Below, one piece after another: positions 42,910 to 54,741 of a stretch of DNA of 64,000 nt. Made by a program: the position numbers and the translations under genes. The notes under the pieces are model-generated. The model ran no database searches. It was given only the letters and a program-made list of their open reading frames with translations, and was not told the origin of the DNA. The DNA is from SpSt-77 sp049972045 (GTDB lineage Bacteria; Chloroflexota; Anaerolineae; B4-G1; DUEL01). Every line of letters begins with the position of its first letter. The stretch's first letter is position 1. The stretch spans positions 1-64,000 of the forward strand of contig JBMFKS010000002.1 of NCBI GenBank assembly GCA_049972045.1, given 5' to 3'.

Positions 42910-43136
42910 GGAGAACGGGCAGGGAGTGGCGGTATCCTTGCCGCTCCCTGTTCTCACCAGTCGTCTCCCCGCTCTGAGGGGAGCAAAAAGACGCAATACC
43001 GCAAAAGTCACCCTGTGGGGGTGCCGATTTCCCCCCCGCTGCCGCTGCGCGGCGCGGGGGAGACCTTCTCCCCTTTTCCTCATTGGCGCCCCCGGCGGCA
43101 AGAGGGCCTGTCCCCGATCGCAGATCGCGCTGGCTT
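42910..43136. other. Intergenic region upstream of rpoB
   Basis: Begins with a hairpin GAGAACGGGCAGGGAG...CTCCCTGTTCTC (about 42911-42956) that may end the preceding transcript, though no T-tract follows. The rest has C-rich and G-rich hairpins (CCCCGCTCTGAGGGG; CCGCTGCGCGGCGCGGG). rplJ/rplL, usual neighbours of rpoB, are not present. Confidence 0.5.
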
Positions 43137-43165
43137 TTGACAAATTCGCCCTTTGGTGCTATACT
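43137..43165 (+). promoter_or_regulatory. Promoter for rpoB
   Basis: TTGACA (43137-43142), 17 bp, TATACT (43160-43165), 36 bp before the rpoB ATG. This makes the in-frame upstream start at 43153 impossible. Confidence 0.88.
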
Positions 43166-43200
43166 ATAAGTTCGCGGTTTATTTCTCCAGGGGGAGTAGA

Positions 43201-47122
<3,922 letters not shown>

Positions 47123-47130
<8 letters not shown>

Positions 47131-47151
47131 ATTCACAACCTGTGGTAAAAT
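47123..47151 (+). promoter_or_regulatory. Promoter for the str operon
   Basis: TTGACT (47123-47128) overlapping the rpoB stop, a 17-bp spacer, TAAAAT (47146-47151). Leader to rpsL is about 315 nt and contains a hairpin and a MITE-like element. Confidence 0.75.
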
Positions 47152-47211
47152 GCCCGCTCGTCAGACGGACGGCAGCCAGAGCCCCTGCCGTGCACGAAAG
47201 GACTCGTGAAG

Positions 47212-47252
47212 GCGGAAGGAGGCCATCGGTTGGCACAGATGGCCTTCTTCGC
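47212..47252 (+). promoter_or_regulatory. Leader hairpin of the str operon
   Basis: GCGGAAGGAGGCCATC pairs with GATGGCCTTCTTCGC (47238-47252) with one or two bulges. It could be an attenuator or a ribosomal-protein binding site; no ligand or protein is identified. Confidence 0.4.
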
Positions 47253-47260
47253 GGAATCTG

Positions 47261-47459
47261 AGAGATCGTCTGAAAATCTACCCCAAAGGACACGAAGGAC
47301 ACAAAGCCCTCGGCCCGAAGGGAAATGCCCGAAGGCGGCGTCGCCCCGAGCCCCTCGGCGCGTGGCGCGGCGTGGCCGAGGGGGCTTCTCGGCCCGGGGG
47401 GATGGAAGCACACCAGTCTTCGTGTTCTTGGTGTCCTTCGTGGTGTTCAGACAATCTCT
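47261..47459. mobile_element. MITE-like element in the rpsL leader
   Basis: Ends AGAGATCGTCTGAA (47261-47274) and TTCAGACAATCTCT (47446-47459) are 14-bp inverted repeats with 13 matches; they resemble the ends of 25581-25744. Inside are a CACGAAGGACAC/GTGTCCTTCGTG pair and a CCCGAGGG block. 199 bp, non-coding, 14 bp before the rpsL start. Confidence 0.65.
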
Positions 47460-47473
47460 GAGGGAGAGAAACC

Positions 47474-47944
47474 GTGCCCACGATCAATCAACTGGTTCGT
47501 AAAGGACGGAAGCCGAAAGAGAAGAAGACCAAGGCGCCGGCGCTGCAGTACATCTTCAACTCGTACAAGCAGCGGCGTTTCCGGATGCCGAAGGGCGCAC
47601 CGCAGAAGCGGGGGGTCTGCACCCAGGTACGGACGATGACGCCGAAGAAGCCCAACTCCGCGCTGCGCAAAATCGCCCGCGTCCGGCTGACCAACGGCAT
47701 TGAGATCACGGCCTACATCCCCGGCGAGGGGCACAACTTGCAGGAGCACTCGGTGGTGCTGGTGCGCGGTGGCCGCGTGAAAGACCTGCCCGGCGTCCGC
47801 TATCACATCATCCGGGGTGCGCTGGACGCCGCGGGCGTGGAGGGGCGGGCCCAGCAGCGCTCCAAGTACGGCACCAAGGCCGGCAAGGGCGGCAAGCCCG
47901 GCAAGCCCGGCGCTAAGCCCGCCGCCAAATCGGGAAAGAAATAG
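47474..47944 (+). CDS. rpsL: Ribosomal protein S12
   Basis: 156 residues with a GTG start behind GAGGGAG. Decoding-centre protein of the 30S subunit. Motifs PTINQLVRKGR, TPKKPNSALRK (streptomycin-response lysines) and GRVKDLPGVRYH (modified Asp region) are intact. It is the long form with an insert before QKRG, as in Gram-positives. A 20-residue Lys/Gly/Pro/Ala tail after SKYGTK (KGGKPGKPGAKPAAKSGKK) is an addition that most S12 proteins lack. First gene of the str operon; 188 bp of repeat-like DNA separate it from rpsG. Confidence 0.97.
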   Translation: MPTINQLVRKGRKPKEKKTKAPALQYIFNSYKQRRFRMPKGAPQKRGVCTQVRTMTPKKPNSALRKIARVRLTNGIEITAYIPGEGHNLQEHSVVLVRGGRVKDLPGVRYHIIRGALDAAGVEGRAQQRSKYGTKAGKGGKPGKPGAKPAAKSGKK

Positions 47945-48132
47945 CAAGGCTCCTCTGGGGGCTCAAAGAGCCCAAAGGGCCACGCCCCGCCCTGGCTCGC
48001 CCCGGGGGGCTTCGCTGGATGAGCCCGGACGTTTTGCACCAAGAATTTTCCAGAGATGCCCCAACGGTGCCTGAAGCCCCGATTGGAGGCGACGCCGACA
48101 GCATTTTCTGAACCAGCCGACTGAGAGGTCGT

Positions 48133-48603
48133 ATGCCCAGACGATACCGTCCACCAAAACGGGAAATTGAGCCGGACCTGCGCTACAACAGCGTCCTGGT
48201 CGCCAAATTTATCAACAAAATCATGAAAGACGGCAAGAAGAGCCTGGCGACGCGGATTATGTACCAGGCGATGGACATCCTGCAAGAGCGGACCCGGCGA
48301 CCGGCGCTGGAGGTGCTGGAGGAGGCGGTGCGCAACGTCTCCCCCATCCTGGAGGTCAAGCCCCGGCGCGTCGGCGGGGCGACCTACCAGGTGCCGGTGG
48401 AGGTGCCGCCCCATCGCCAGACCAGCCTGGCCATCCGCTGGATTCTGGAGGCCGCGCGCAATCGCTCCGGACGCTCTATGGCCGAGAAACTGGCGGCCGA
48501 ACTGATGGACGCGGTCAACAAGACCGGTGCCGCCATCAAGAAGCGGGAAGACACCCACAGGATGGCCGAGGCCAACCAGGCGTTTGCCCATTACCGGTGG
48601 TAG
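48133..48603 (+). CDS. rpsG: Ribosomal protein S7
   Basis: 156 residues, standard. Primary binder of the 3' major domain of 16S rRNA that nucleates the 30S head. Motifs MPRRYRPPKREIEPD, SVLVAKFINKIMKDGKKSLA, GGATYQVPVEV and the C-terminal THRMAEANQAFAHYRW are clear. The ATG follows TGAGAGG. The upstream gap 47945-48132 has GGGCTC/GAGCCC-type hairpins and nothing coding. fusA follows after 45 bp. Confidence 0.97.
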   Translation: MPRRYRPPKREIEPDLRYNSVLVAKFINKIMKDGKKSLATRIMYQAMDILQERTRRPALEVLEEAVRNVSPILEVKPRRVGGATYQVPVEVPPHRQTSLAIRWILEAARNRSGRSMAEKLAAELMDAVNKTGAAIKKREDTHRMAEANQAFAHYRW

Positions 48604-48648
48604 CGCCTGCTCTGGTGGGAGCCCGGGCGACCCGGAGGGACAGAGGCG

Positions 48649-50724
48649 ATGGCATGGCCACTGGAGCGGGTTCGCAATATCGGGATTATCGCCCACATAG
48701 ACGCGGGGAAAACCACTACCACCGAGCGGATTCTCTTTTACACGGGAAGAACTCACCGTATGGGGACGGTGGACGACGGGACCACCGTCACCGACTGGAT
48801 GGTCCAGGAGCGGGAACGGGGCATCACCATCACCGCCGCCGCCGTCACCTGCTTCTGGCGCGACCATCAGATTAACATCATAGATACGCCGGGGCACATA
48901 GACTTCACCGCCGAAGTGCAGCGCAGCCTGCGCGTCCTGGATGGCGCCGTAGTGGTCTTTGACGGCGTGGCCGGAGTGGAGCCCCAGTCGGAGACCGTCT
49001 GGCGGCAGGCCCGCTCCTTCGGCGTCCCCCTCATCGCTTTCATTAACAAAATGGACAAACTGGGCGCCGACTTCGCCCACGCCACCGGGACCATCCGGGA
49101 GCGGCTGGGCGCCAACCCGGTGATGCTCCAGTGGCCCATCGGCCGGGAACTCTCTTTCCGGGGCGTGGTGGACCTGCTGGAGATGCGCGCGGTCACCTGG
49201 GTGGACGAGTTGGGCAAGGAGCCGGTGATAGAGCCCGTCCCCCCGGAACTGGCCGACGAGGTACAGGCGCTGCGGGAGCAGGTCCTGGAGCAGATTGTGG
49301 AGACCGACGACGACCTGATGGCCCGCTACCTGGAGGGTGAGGAGATTCCAGCGGCGGACCTGCGGCGGGCCCTGCGGCGGGCCACCATCGCCGGGACCCT
49401 GGTCCCGGTGCTCTGCGGCTCCGCGCTGCGCAACAAAGGGGTGCAGCCTCTGCTGGATGCCATTGTGGACTACCTGCCCTCCCCTCTGGATATTCCGCCC
49501 GTGGTGGGAGAGAATCCCCGCACCGGGGAGCCGGAGACCCGCCCCGCTGACGTCAATGCCCCGCTGGCGGCCCTGGCCTTCAAGGTGGCCAGCGACCCCT
49601 ACGTGGGCCGTCTGGTCTACGTGCGGGTTTACTCCGGCAAACTCCAGGTCGGCTCCTCCGTCTACAACCCCGGCAAGGGGCAGACGGAGCGCGTCGGCAA
49701 ACTCCTGCGCATATTCGCCCGGGACCGGGAGGAGATCACCGAACTGACGGCCGGAGACATCGGCGGCGTGGTCGGTCTCAAGGCCACCTTCACCGGCGAC
49801 ACGCTCTGCCCCCCGACGGCTCCGATCATCCTGGAGCCCATCGTCTTCCCGGAGCCGGTGGTCTTCGTGGCGATTGAGCCGAAGACGGCGGCGGACCAGG
49901 AGCAGTTGCATCAGGCCCTGCGGCGGCTGGCGGAGGAAGACCCCACCTTTGTCGTCCGCACCGACGAGAACACCGGGCAGACCATCCTGGCCGGGATGGG
50001 AGAACTGCACCTGGAGATTCTGGTAGACCGGTTGGTGCGGGAGTTCCGCGTGGAGGGACGGGTAGGGCGCCCCCGGGTGGCCTACCGGGAAACGGTGACC
50101 ACCCGTGCGGAAGCAGAGGCCGTGTTTGACCGGCCCATCAGCGGGAATCCCCAGTACGCCCGGGTGCGCCTGGCGGTGGAGCCGCTGCCCTCGGGAGGAG
50201 GGTTTCGGTTTCAGGACCTCAGTCGGGGGAAACTCCTGCCGCCCCCTTTCGTCAAGGCGGTGGAGGAGGGATGTCGCGAGGCCATGGAGAGCGGTGTCCT
50301 GGCCGGTTACCCCCTGGTGGATGTGCAGGTCACTCTGCTGGACGGGTCCTGGGACGCGGAGACCTCCACCGAACTGGCTTTCAAAGTGGCCGGGTCTATG
50401 GCCTTCAAGCGGGCGGTGGAGGAGGCGAAGCCGGTGTTGCTGGAACCGGTGATGCGGACGGAGGTGGTGGTGCCCGAAGCGTCCCTGGGGGAGGTCATCG
50501 GTGACCTGAACAGTCGGGGCGCGACCATTGAGGGGATGGAACAGCGGCCGGGCGGCGTGCGCGCCATCCGGGCGATGGTGCCCCTCGCCCGAATGTTTGG
50601 CTATGCGACCGATGTCCGTTCCCTGACCCAGGGGCGAGGCACGTTTACGATGGAATTCCACCACTATGCACCGGTGGATAAAGAGCAGATGGAGGCCATT
50701 TTATATGGTGGTCGTGGCTGGTAG
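48649..50724 (+). CDS. fusA: Elongation factor G
   Basis: 691 residues, full length. The GTPase drives ribosomal translocation. G1 is IAHIDAGKTTTTERI; switch I has RERGITITAAAVTCFW; G3 is DTPGHIDFTAEV; G4 is NKMDKLGADF. Domain II to V signatures include TGQTILAGMGELHLEI and GRGTFTMEFHHYAPV. The start is MAWPLERVRNIGIIAH at 48649, behind GACAGAGG. A terminator follows, so the str transcript probably ends here rather than continuing into tuf. Confidence 0.97.
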   Translation: MAWPLERVRNIGIIAHIDAGKTTTTERILFYTGRTHRMGTVDDGTTVTDWMVQERERGITITAAAVTCFWRDHQINIIDTPGHIDFTAEVQRSLRVLDGAVVVFDGVAGVEPQSETVWRQARSFGVPLIAFINKMDKLGADFAHATGTIRERLGANPVMLQWPIGRELSFRGVVDLLEMRAVTWVDELGKEPVIEPVPPELADEVQALREQVLEQIVETDDDLMARYLEGEEIPAADLRRALRRATIAGTLVPVLCGSALRNKGVQPLLDAIVDYLPSPLDIPPVVGENPRTGEPETRPADVNAPLAALAFKVASDPYVGRLVYVRVYSGKLQVGSSVYNPGKGQTERVGKLLRIFARDREEITELTAGDIGGVVGLKATFTGDTLCPPTAPIILEPIVFPEPVVFVAIEPKTAADQEQLHQALRRLAEEDPTFVVRTDENTGQTILAGMGELHLEILVDRLVREFRVEGRVGRPRVAYRETVTTRAEAEAVFDRPISGNPQYARVRLAVEPLPSGGGFRFQDLSRGKLLPPPFVKAVEEGCREAMESGVLAGYPLVDVQVTLLDGSWDAETSTELAFKVAGSMAFKRAVEEAKPVLLEPVMRTEVVVPEASLGEVIGDLNSRGATIEGMEQRPGGVRAIRAMVPLARMFGYATDVRSLTQGRGTFTMEFHHYAPVDKEQMEAILYGGRGW

Positions 50725-50763
50725 AAGACGCTCTCATAAATTGGGAGTTGTTCTCCAGTGCCG

Positions 50764-50799
50764 TTCGGGCCGGGGGATAACTCCGGCCCGAATTATTTC
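50764..50799 (+). terminator. Terminator of the str operon after fusA
   Basis: TTCGGGCCGG (50764-50773) pairs with CCGGCCCGAA (50783-50792), then TTATTTC. It precedes the cassette island. Confidence 0.75.
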
Positions 50800-50845
50800 A
50801 CAAAAAGATCGCCCAGACGGTTACGTCCTGGCTCAGAACGCGAAG

Positions 50846-50925
50846 CCCCCTCGGGGCGTGGCCCTTCGGCCCGAGGGCGTCGCCCCGACGGGGCTCGCCC
50901 CAAGGGGCTCGGCGTGGCCCTTCCG
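50846..50925. repeat. GC-rich CCCGAGGG block
   Basis: Words CCCTCGGGGC, GGCCCGAGGGC, CCCCGACGGGGC and CCCCAAGGGGC follow each other. It marks the last chromosomal-type DNA before GC content falls at about 51,000. No gene is seen in 50725-51212. Confidence 0.6.
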
Positions 50926-51048
50926 TCGGTGCAGAACGGCCTATTCCAGCCTACAAGTTTCTGGGGAGCCCGGCGCAGCAATCGGGAGACGCCGTCCGGG
51001 TGGTTGATGAACTCCTTATGAAAGGGAAGTGGTGATATTGCCCAATTT

Positions 51049-51178
51049 TTGCCGTTTAGGTGGATGATGTCCTCGTTTTGGCACCATTGCGGCAAATGTC
51101 AAATTCTTGCAGTTTAGGTGGACGGTTGCCAGATATAGGCTATTACACGGCGATCGTCAACCTAATCCCATGTTGGGC
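51049..51178 (+). other. Candidate attI-like recombination region
   Basis: A core box GTTGGGC lies at 51172-51178. Upstream are two direct repeats TTGCCGTTTAGGTGGA (51049-51064) and TTGCAGTTTAGGTGGA (51107-51122), 58 bp apart. Unlike the two attC sites, the flank shows no long palindrome. Direct repeats next to a GTTRRRY core are the layout of integron attI sites, though the spacing here is larger than in class 1 attI, and no intI gene is in the window. It may equally be the worn remnant of a lost cassette's attC. Confidence 0.4.
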
Positions 51179-51212
51179 GGCTCTACCATAGTTCTCGAAC
51201 CGGAGGTGAGAA

Positions 51213-52451
51213 ATGAAACGCTTGATCAATGCCATTAGTCTTATAATAGGGCTACTTATTCTTGGGCTCTTCACAACAGTCCTCGTTTCAACATTCCAAA
51301 AGCCAACAGGGTTTGATTCTCCAGGGGCTGGCTTTACTTCTGTTCCTCCTGCTACTCCTACACCTTACTATATACCTTCTACCGAAATTCCGCCTATCAC
51401 TCCAACTCCAACTTCGGAATTAGTGCCCTTGCCTTGGCCTTCTCCAACCCCGTTGCCTCCTATTCCTTCCGAGAAACGAATAGGGTTCTGGACTGAGAAT
51501 TTATTGTTTGGCTCTCCACAACCCTTTGCTAAGGGACTTAAAGATCCATTTGGTCAAATTGCCTGGTCACCAGACGGCAGCCAACTTGCGATTAGCCTCT
51601 TTACGGGGGAATTTATTCGGGATGAGATAGGACAACCTGCGTGGGAACTCACTTGGATTGCACTGATGGATCCATCCGGTTCCTCAGTCACCCCGCTGGT
51701 CAGAGGCTTTCTCCCCTTCTGGTCTCCAGATGGACGCTATATTGCTTATCTCTTGTATTCAGATGGCTTGTCTCCACTGCATCTTCAGCTTTTTGATCTT
51801 GAAGATAAGCGAGTGATTGAAGTAGTGCCGTTTGTGAAGGGCGAGATCTTCCCAAAGATAGCTTGGCTCTCGGCTTCGGAGTTGGCTTTTTACAAAGGAG
51901 AACCAACCATCTTCAACTTACAGGCTCAACAGATTCGGCCTCTGTTGGGGAGGGATCTTGCTTCCCAGCTGGATACAGCCGTTCCTATGGAATATATAAC
52001 GGCAGCTCCAGCAGCAAAGATCTTCGCCTTAGGTTCTTCTCAGAAAATTTGGCTGATGAAATGGGAAGATGGCAAAGCACAACTCTTTCGTCAGGTAGAT
52101 GATGGCTTAGATCACGCCTATTGGGCACTCTCACCAGACGGGAACTTTTTGGCGTATGTCTCTGTCTTAAGCCGCCAGGTAAAAATTATCCGCGTTGACG
52201 ATCCAACTATCTCTGTTGAGGTTCCCGCGCAAGGACGGGGTAGCCCCCTTATTGAAGGCTGGTCACCGGATAGCACAGCGCTACTTTATGTGGATTCTGA
52301 GGGCCTGAAGATAGTAAACCGGGATGGGTCGGGACTTTACCCTATCACCGGAGAGATTAGCCACGCCCGTTGGCTCCCGGACGGGATGCGAATTCTTGGC
52401 ACAGATCTCAATGGGCAATTGTGGGAAATAGCAGTCACTCAAAAACCATAA
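51213..52451 (+). CDS. Signal-anchored beta-propeller (TolB/WD40-like) protein
   Basis: 412 residues; the ATG follows CGGAGGTGAG. An N-terminal signal anchor (about 7-28, AISLIIGLLILGLFTTVLVS) has no lipobox Cys. A Pro/Thr/Ser-rich linker spans about 35-90 (TPTPYYIPS, ITPTPTSEL). The rest has repeated propeller blades with W-S-P-D-G motifs (IAWSPDGSQLAI, PFWSPDGRYIAY, WALSPDGNFLAYV, GWSPDSTALLYV, ARWLPDGMRI). Such TolB-like propellers usually bind proteins or ligands outside the membrane. Codon use is AT-richer than in neighbours. It is 14 bp upstream of the SpoIID/PA14 gene. Confidence 0.8.
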   Translation: MKRLINAISLIIGLLILGLFTTVLVSTFQKPTGFDSPGAGFTSVPPATPTPYYIPSTEIPPITPTPTSELVPLPWPSPTPLPPIPSEKRIGFWTENLLFGSPQPFAKGLKDPFGQIAWSPDGSQLAISLFTGEFIRDEIGQPAWELTWIALMDPSGSSVTPLVRGFLPFWSPDGRYIAYLLYSDGLSPLHLQLFDLEDKRVIEVVPFVKGEIFPKIAWLSASELAFYKGEPTIFNLQAQQIRPLLGRDLASQLDTAVPMEYITAAPAAKIFALGSSQKIWLMKWEDGKAQLFRQVDDGLDHAYWALSPDGNFLAYVSVLSRQVKIIRVDDPTISVEVPAQGRGSPLIEGWSPDSTALLYVDSEGLKIVNRDGSGLYPITGEISHARWLPDGMRILGTDLNGQLWEIAVTQKP

Positions 52452-52465
52452 GAGAGGGGTGAACT

Positions 52466-54049
52466 ATGAGGCTTTATCACTTGATGATCAAGATATGGGT
52501 AATCCTGGCTATAACAAGTATATGGTCTACCTTCATTATTGGTCAAGTTTATGCACAAGGGTCGTCAGGCACAAACCCCCAATGCCCCATCCCGCCCCAA
52601 TCTATTCTCGTTTATTTGAACTCCTTCTACAATGAATGGCCCTCTGGCTCAAGTCGTTACCAAACACCGGCCTTTGAGAATTATGTATGGGGTGTTGTAA
52701 TGGGCGAATTAGGAACTGTAGTGCCGCAAGGCCCATATCAGGGGCAAGCCTGGGATGATGAAGTCCTGCGTGCTCAAGCCGTTGCTGCACGAACTTGGGG
52801 GGCTTATTGGTGCCGAAAACGCACGTTACCTGATGGACGGCGCGGTGTCTACGATGGCGCAGGGGATCAGGTTTATCGCCCTTACTACGCTGGATTCCCT
52901 TTGGCTACCAAGATCAGGTATCAGAACGTATCCCTTGAAACAAAGGGGGTGTACATTAGCTGGGATGGATTATTGTTACAATCGCCCTATAATGGAGTAT
53001 TGTTAGATGCCCAGTATCGTCGTGATGTAGGTAATCCTTCTATGACAACTTCCGAGCAACAAACTTGGAGTGCTTATCAATACCTGAAGAGCGTTAACAA
53101 CCCTTACAATGTCAACAATATTGATGACGGTGTGGGATGGGGGCAACTTCCCTCTCAAGGTTGGCGGAATACCCCAGCCCAAGGTGCTGGTTACCCCCAA
53201 CTTCTTCACCAATACTATACCGGCATTTATCTGCAAAATCAGGGTTACATAACCTTTACTGAAAGGTTTTGGAACAACACAAGTTGCAGTGGAACACCAG
53301 CCTGGCAGGGGAACAGTAATAGTATTAACTACGATTGGAGCACAGGATCTCCCCGATCAGGTGTGAATAGCGATTACTTCTGTGCAGAGTGGCAGGCAAA
53401 TGTACCTTTTGATGCGAGTGATTGGTACACGTTTTACCTCATAGTGGATGATGGGGTGAGACTTTATGTGGATGGAGTGCTGGTCTTGGATCGCTGGGTT
53501 GTGCAAGCTCCGACTATTTATAGCATTTCGCTCTATCTTACAAGCGGTAGTCACTCTATTCGGATGCGCTATTATGAAAATACAGGCCTGGCGGTGGCTC
53601 GTCTATCTTGGCTACGGGGGATCGGCATGATCGGGGAATATTATGATTCCATCATTAACCGCACAGGAGATCCTGGTGCGCCCGTTATCATGCTACGTCC
53701 TGATGTGCCCATTCGATTTGACTGGCATGTTTATTCACCTCTTGACACGCGGCAACAAGGAGTTCCACGGATTTATGAAGACACCTTCTCAGCACGGTGG
53801 CAGGGACGGATTTACATTGACCAGTGTAGGTGGATCAATTTTAGGGTGAGGTCAGATGATGGGATTATCTTGAAGATTTTCCATGATCCTTACGGGGGTG
53901 GTGAGGAAGTGTTAATTGATCAATGGCGCGACCAGCCGCCAACGAATTATAACTATTGGCGCTGGTTATGTCCGGGAACCTACCGTTTGGAGGCCCGATA
54001 TTATGAAAACGGTGGAGGAGCAGTCATTAACATCTGGTGGGAAAGATAG
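52466..54049 (+). CDS. Secreted SpoIID/LytB-like protein with two PA14-like domains
   Basis: 527 residues with a signal peptide (about 1-31, WVILAITSIWSTFIIGQVYAQG). Residues 35-260 resemble the SpoIID/LytB amidase-enhancer domain: ENYVWGVVMGELG and EVLRAQAVAARTWGAYW are characteristic. Two carbohydrate-binding PA14-like domains follow (about 265-385 and 390-525), each with a D-D-G-V/I-x-L core (LIVDDGVRLYVDGVLVLD; VRSDDGIILKIF) and H-S-I-R-M-R-Y-Y-E / YRLEARYYENGG. It probably acts on or binds cell-wall glycan. GC is low and TCGA occurs once. The stop at 54049 is 24 bp before attC. Confidence 0.85.
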   Translation: MRLYHLMIKIWVILAITSIWSTFIIGQVYAQGSSGTNPQCPIPPQSILVYLNSFYNEWPSGSSRYQTPAFENYVWGVVMGELGTVVPQGPYQGQAWDDEVLRAQAVAARTWGAYWCRKRTLPDGRRGVYDGAGDQVYRPYYAGFPLATKIRYQNVSLETKGVYISWDGLLLQSPYNGVLLDAQYRRDVGNPSMTTSEQQTWSAYQYLKSVNNPYNVNNIDDGVGWGQLPSQGWRNTPAQGAGYPQLLHQYYTGIYLQNQGYITFTERFWNNTSCSGTPAWQGNSNSINYDWSTGSPRSGVNSDYFCAEWQANVPFDASDWYTFYLIVDDGVRLYVDGVLVLDRWVVQAPTIYSISLYLTSGSHSIRMRYYENTGLAVARLSWLRGIGMIGEYYDSIINRTGDPGAPVIMLRPDVPIRFDWHVYSPLDTRQQGVPRIYEDTFSARWQGRIYIDQCRWINFRVRSDDGIILKIFHDPYGGGEEVLIDQWRDQPPTNYNYWRWLCPGTYRLEARYYENGGGAVINIWWER

Positions 54050-54072
54050 CGAAGGTGAAACGAAGAAGAACC

Positions 54073-54134
54073 GCCCAACCTGCGGCTGGAGCCGACCTCG
54101 CTGCGCTCGGCTGCTCAGCCGCATCTCGTTAGGC
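54073..54134 (+). other. attC site 1 (integron-type recombination site)
   Basis: R'' box GCCCAAC (54073-54079), L''/L' arms TGCGGCTG and CAGCCGCA, and R' box GTTAGGC (54128-54134). The 62 bp fold into the single hairpin with an extra-helical base expected for attC. GCCCAAC complements GTTGGGC at 51172, the left edge of the same cassette. Confidence 0.82.
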
Positions 54135-54225
54135 GGCTTTGCCGGTGGCTGAAGAGGGTGCGTCACCCATTGAAGAGCACAAGCAAAAGGCAGGTCTGAC
54201 CCAAATTGGCACATGAGTATGATGG

Positions 54226-54345
54226 ATGCCAAGATTCAAGATTCTCAGCGAGATCAGGGACATTGAGACCATTGCATCGGGCCGAGGTGTGTACATCCGA
54301 CGCTATCTGGAGCGCACTACGGCCGAGGACATTGGCGGAAAATGA
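54226..54345 (+). CDS. Small hypothetical protein, cassette ORF a
   Basis: 39 residues (MPRFKILSEIRDIETIASGRGV, then YIRRYLERTTAEDIGGK). Its stop overlaps the next start as ATGA, which argues for real translation. The family is not recognised; the ribosome binding site is weak and an earlier start is possible. Confidence 0.5.
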   Translation: MPRFKILSEIRDIETIASGRGVYIRRYLERTTAEDIGGK

Positions 54346-54461
54346 AAGGCATAGCCACCGTGGAACTGGCGGACGGTACAATATGTGAGGCCGAGATACA
54401 TTGGTATGAAGCACACGGTATAGGCCGTAGGGATTTCAAGATCAAGAGGGTGATACGATGA
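54342..54461 (+). CDS. Small hypothetical protein, cassette ORF b
   Basis: 39 residues (MKGIATVELADGTICEAEIH, then WYEAHGIGRRDFKIKRVIR). The EIHWYEAHGIG(R/K)xxFKIKR pattern recurs in short hypothetical proteins of several bacteria (recollection), usually with small partner genes. It overlaps ORF a and ORF c by 4 bp each (ATGA), suggesting a coupled mini-operon. Confidence 0.6.
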   Translation: MKGIATVELADGTICEAEIHWYEAHGIGRRDFKIKRVIR

Positions 54462-54685
54462 GCGAATTTGTGATCTGCATCAACAATGACAGCAATCCGG
54501 CCAGCCTGATTGTCGGTAAGGTGTACCGTAGATTGTCGGATCCAGAAGCTGAGTCGCACAATATGCTTCGCATTATAGATGAAGATCTATCAGAGCTTGG
54601 CGGGTATCTCTATCCGGCCTCCATGTTTGTACCTGTGGAACTACCGGAGGAAGCAAAGCAAGTGTTGATAGCGGTGGGAAGCTAA
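54458..54685 (+). CDS. Small hypothetical protein, cassette ORF c
   Basis: 75 residues (MSEFVICINNDSNPASLIVG...). It is acidic and beta-rich, with a GKVYRRLSDPEAESHNMLRI centre and a FVPVELPEEAKQVL end. Short SH3-like proteins of this type occur as cassette cargo, but no function is known. The start overlaps ORF b by 4 bp. Confidence 0.65.
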   Translation: MSEFVICINNDSNPASLIVGKVYRRLSDPEAESHNMLRIIDEDLSELGGYLYPASMFVPVELPEEAKQVLIAVGS

Positions 54686-54741
54686 GCGATAGGCGTACTT
54701 ATTGAGGCCATCTGGAGAGGTTGTCCACGCATGAAGAAGCC

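Larger units (their letters stand above)
51173..54128 (+). mobile_element. Integron-like gene cassette 1
   Basis: Runs from the cut point G^TTGGGC (51172/51173) to the cut point G^TTAGGC (54128/54129). Its first bases TTGGGCGG are exactly complementary to CCGCCCAA, the R'' side of its own attC (54071-54078), as demanded by a circular cassette intermediate. It carries two genes on the plus strand, both lower in GC than the flanks. 2,956 bp is long for a cassette. Confidence 0.75.

Noticed and set aside
47803..50664. Long open frame opposite rpsG and fusA
   Set aside because: Same artefact; ribosomal genes on the plus strand are unambiguous.
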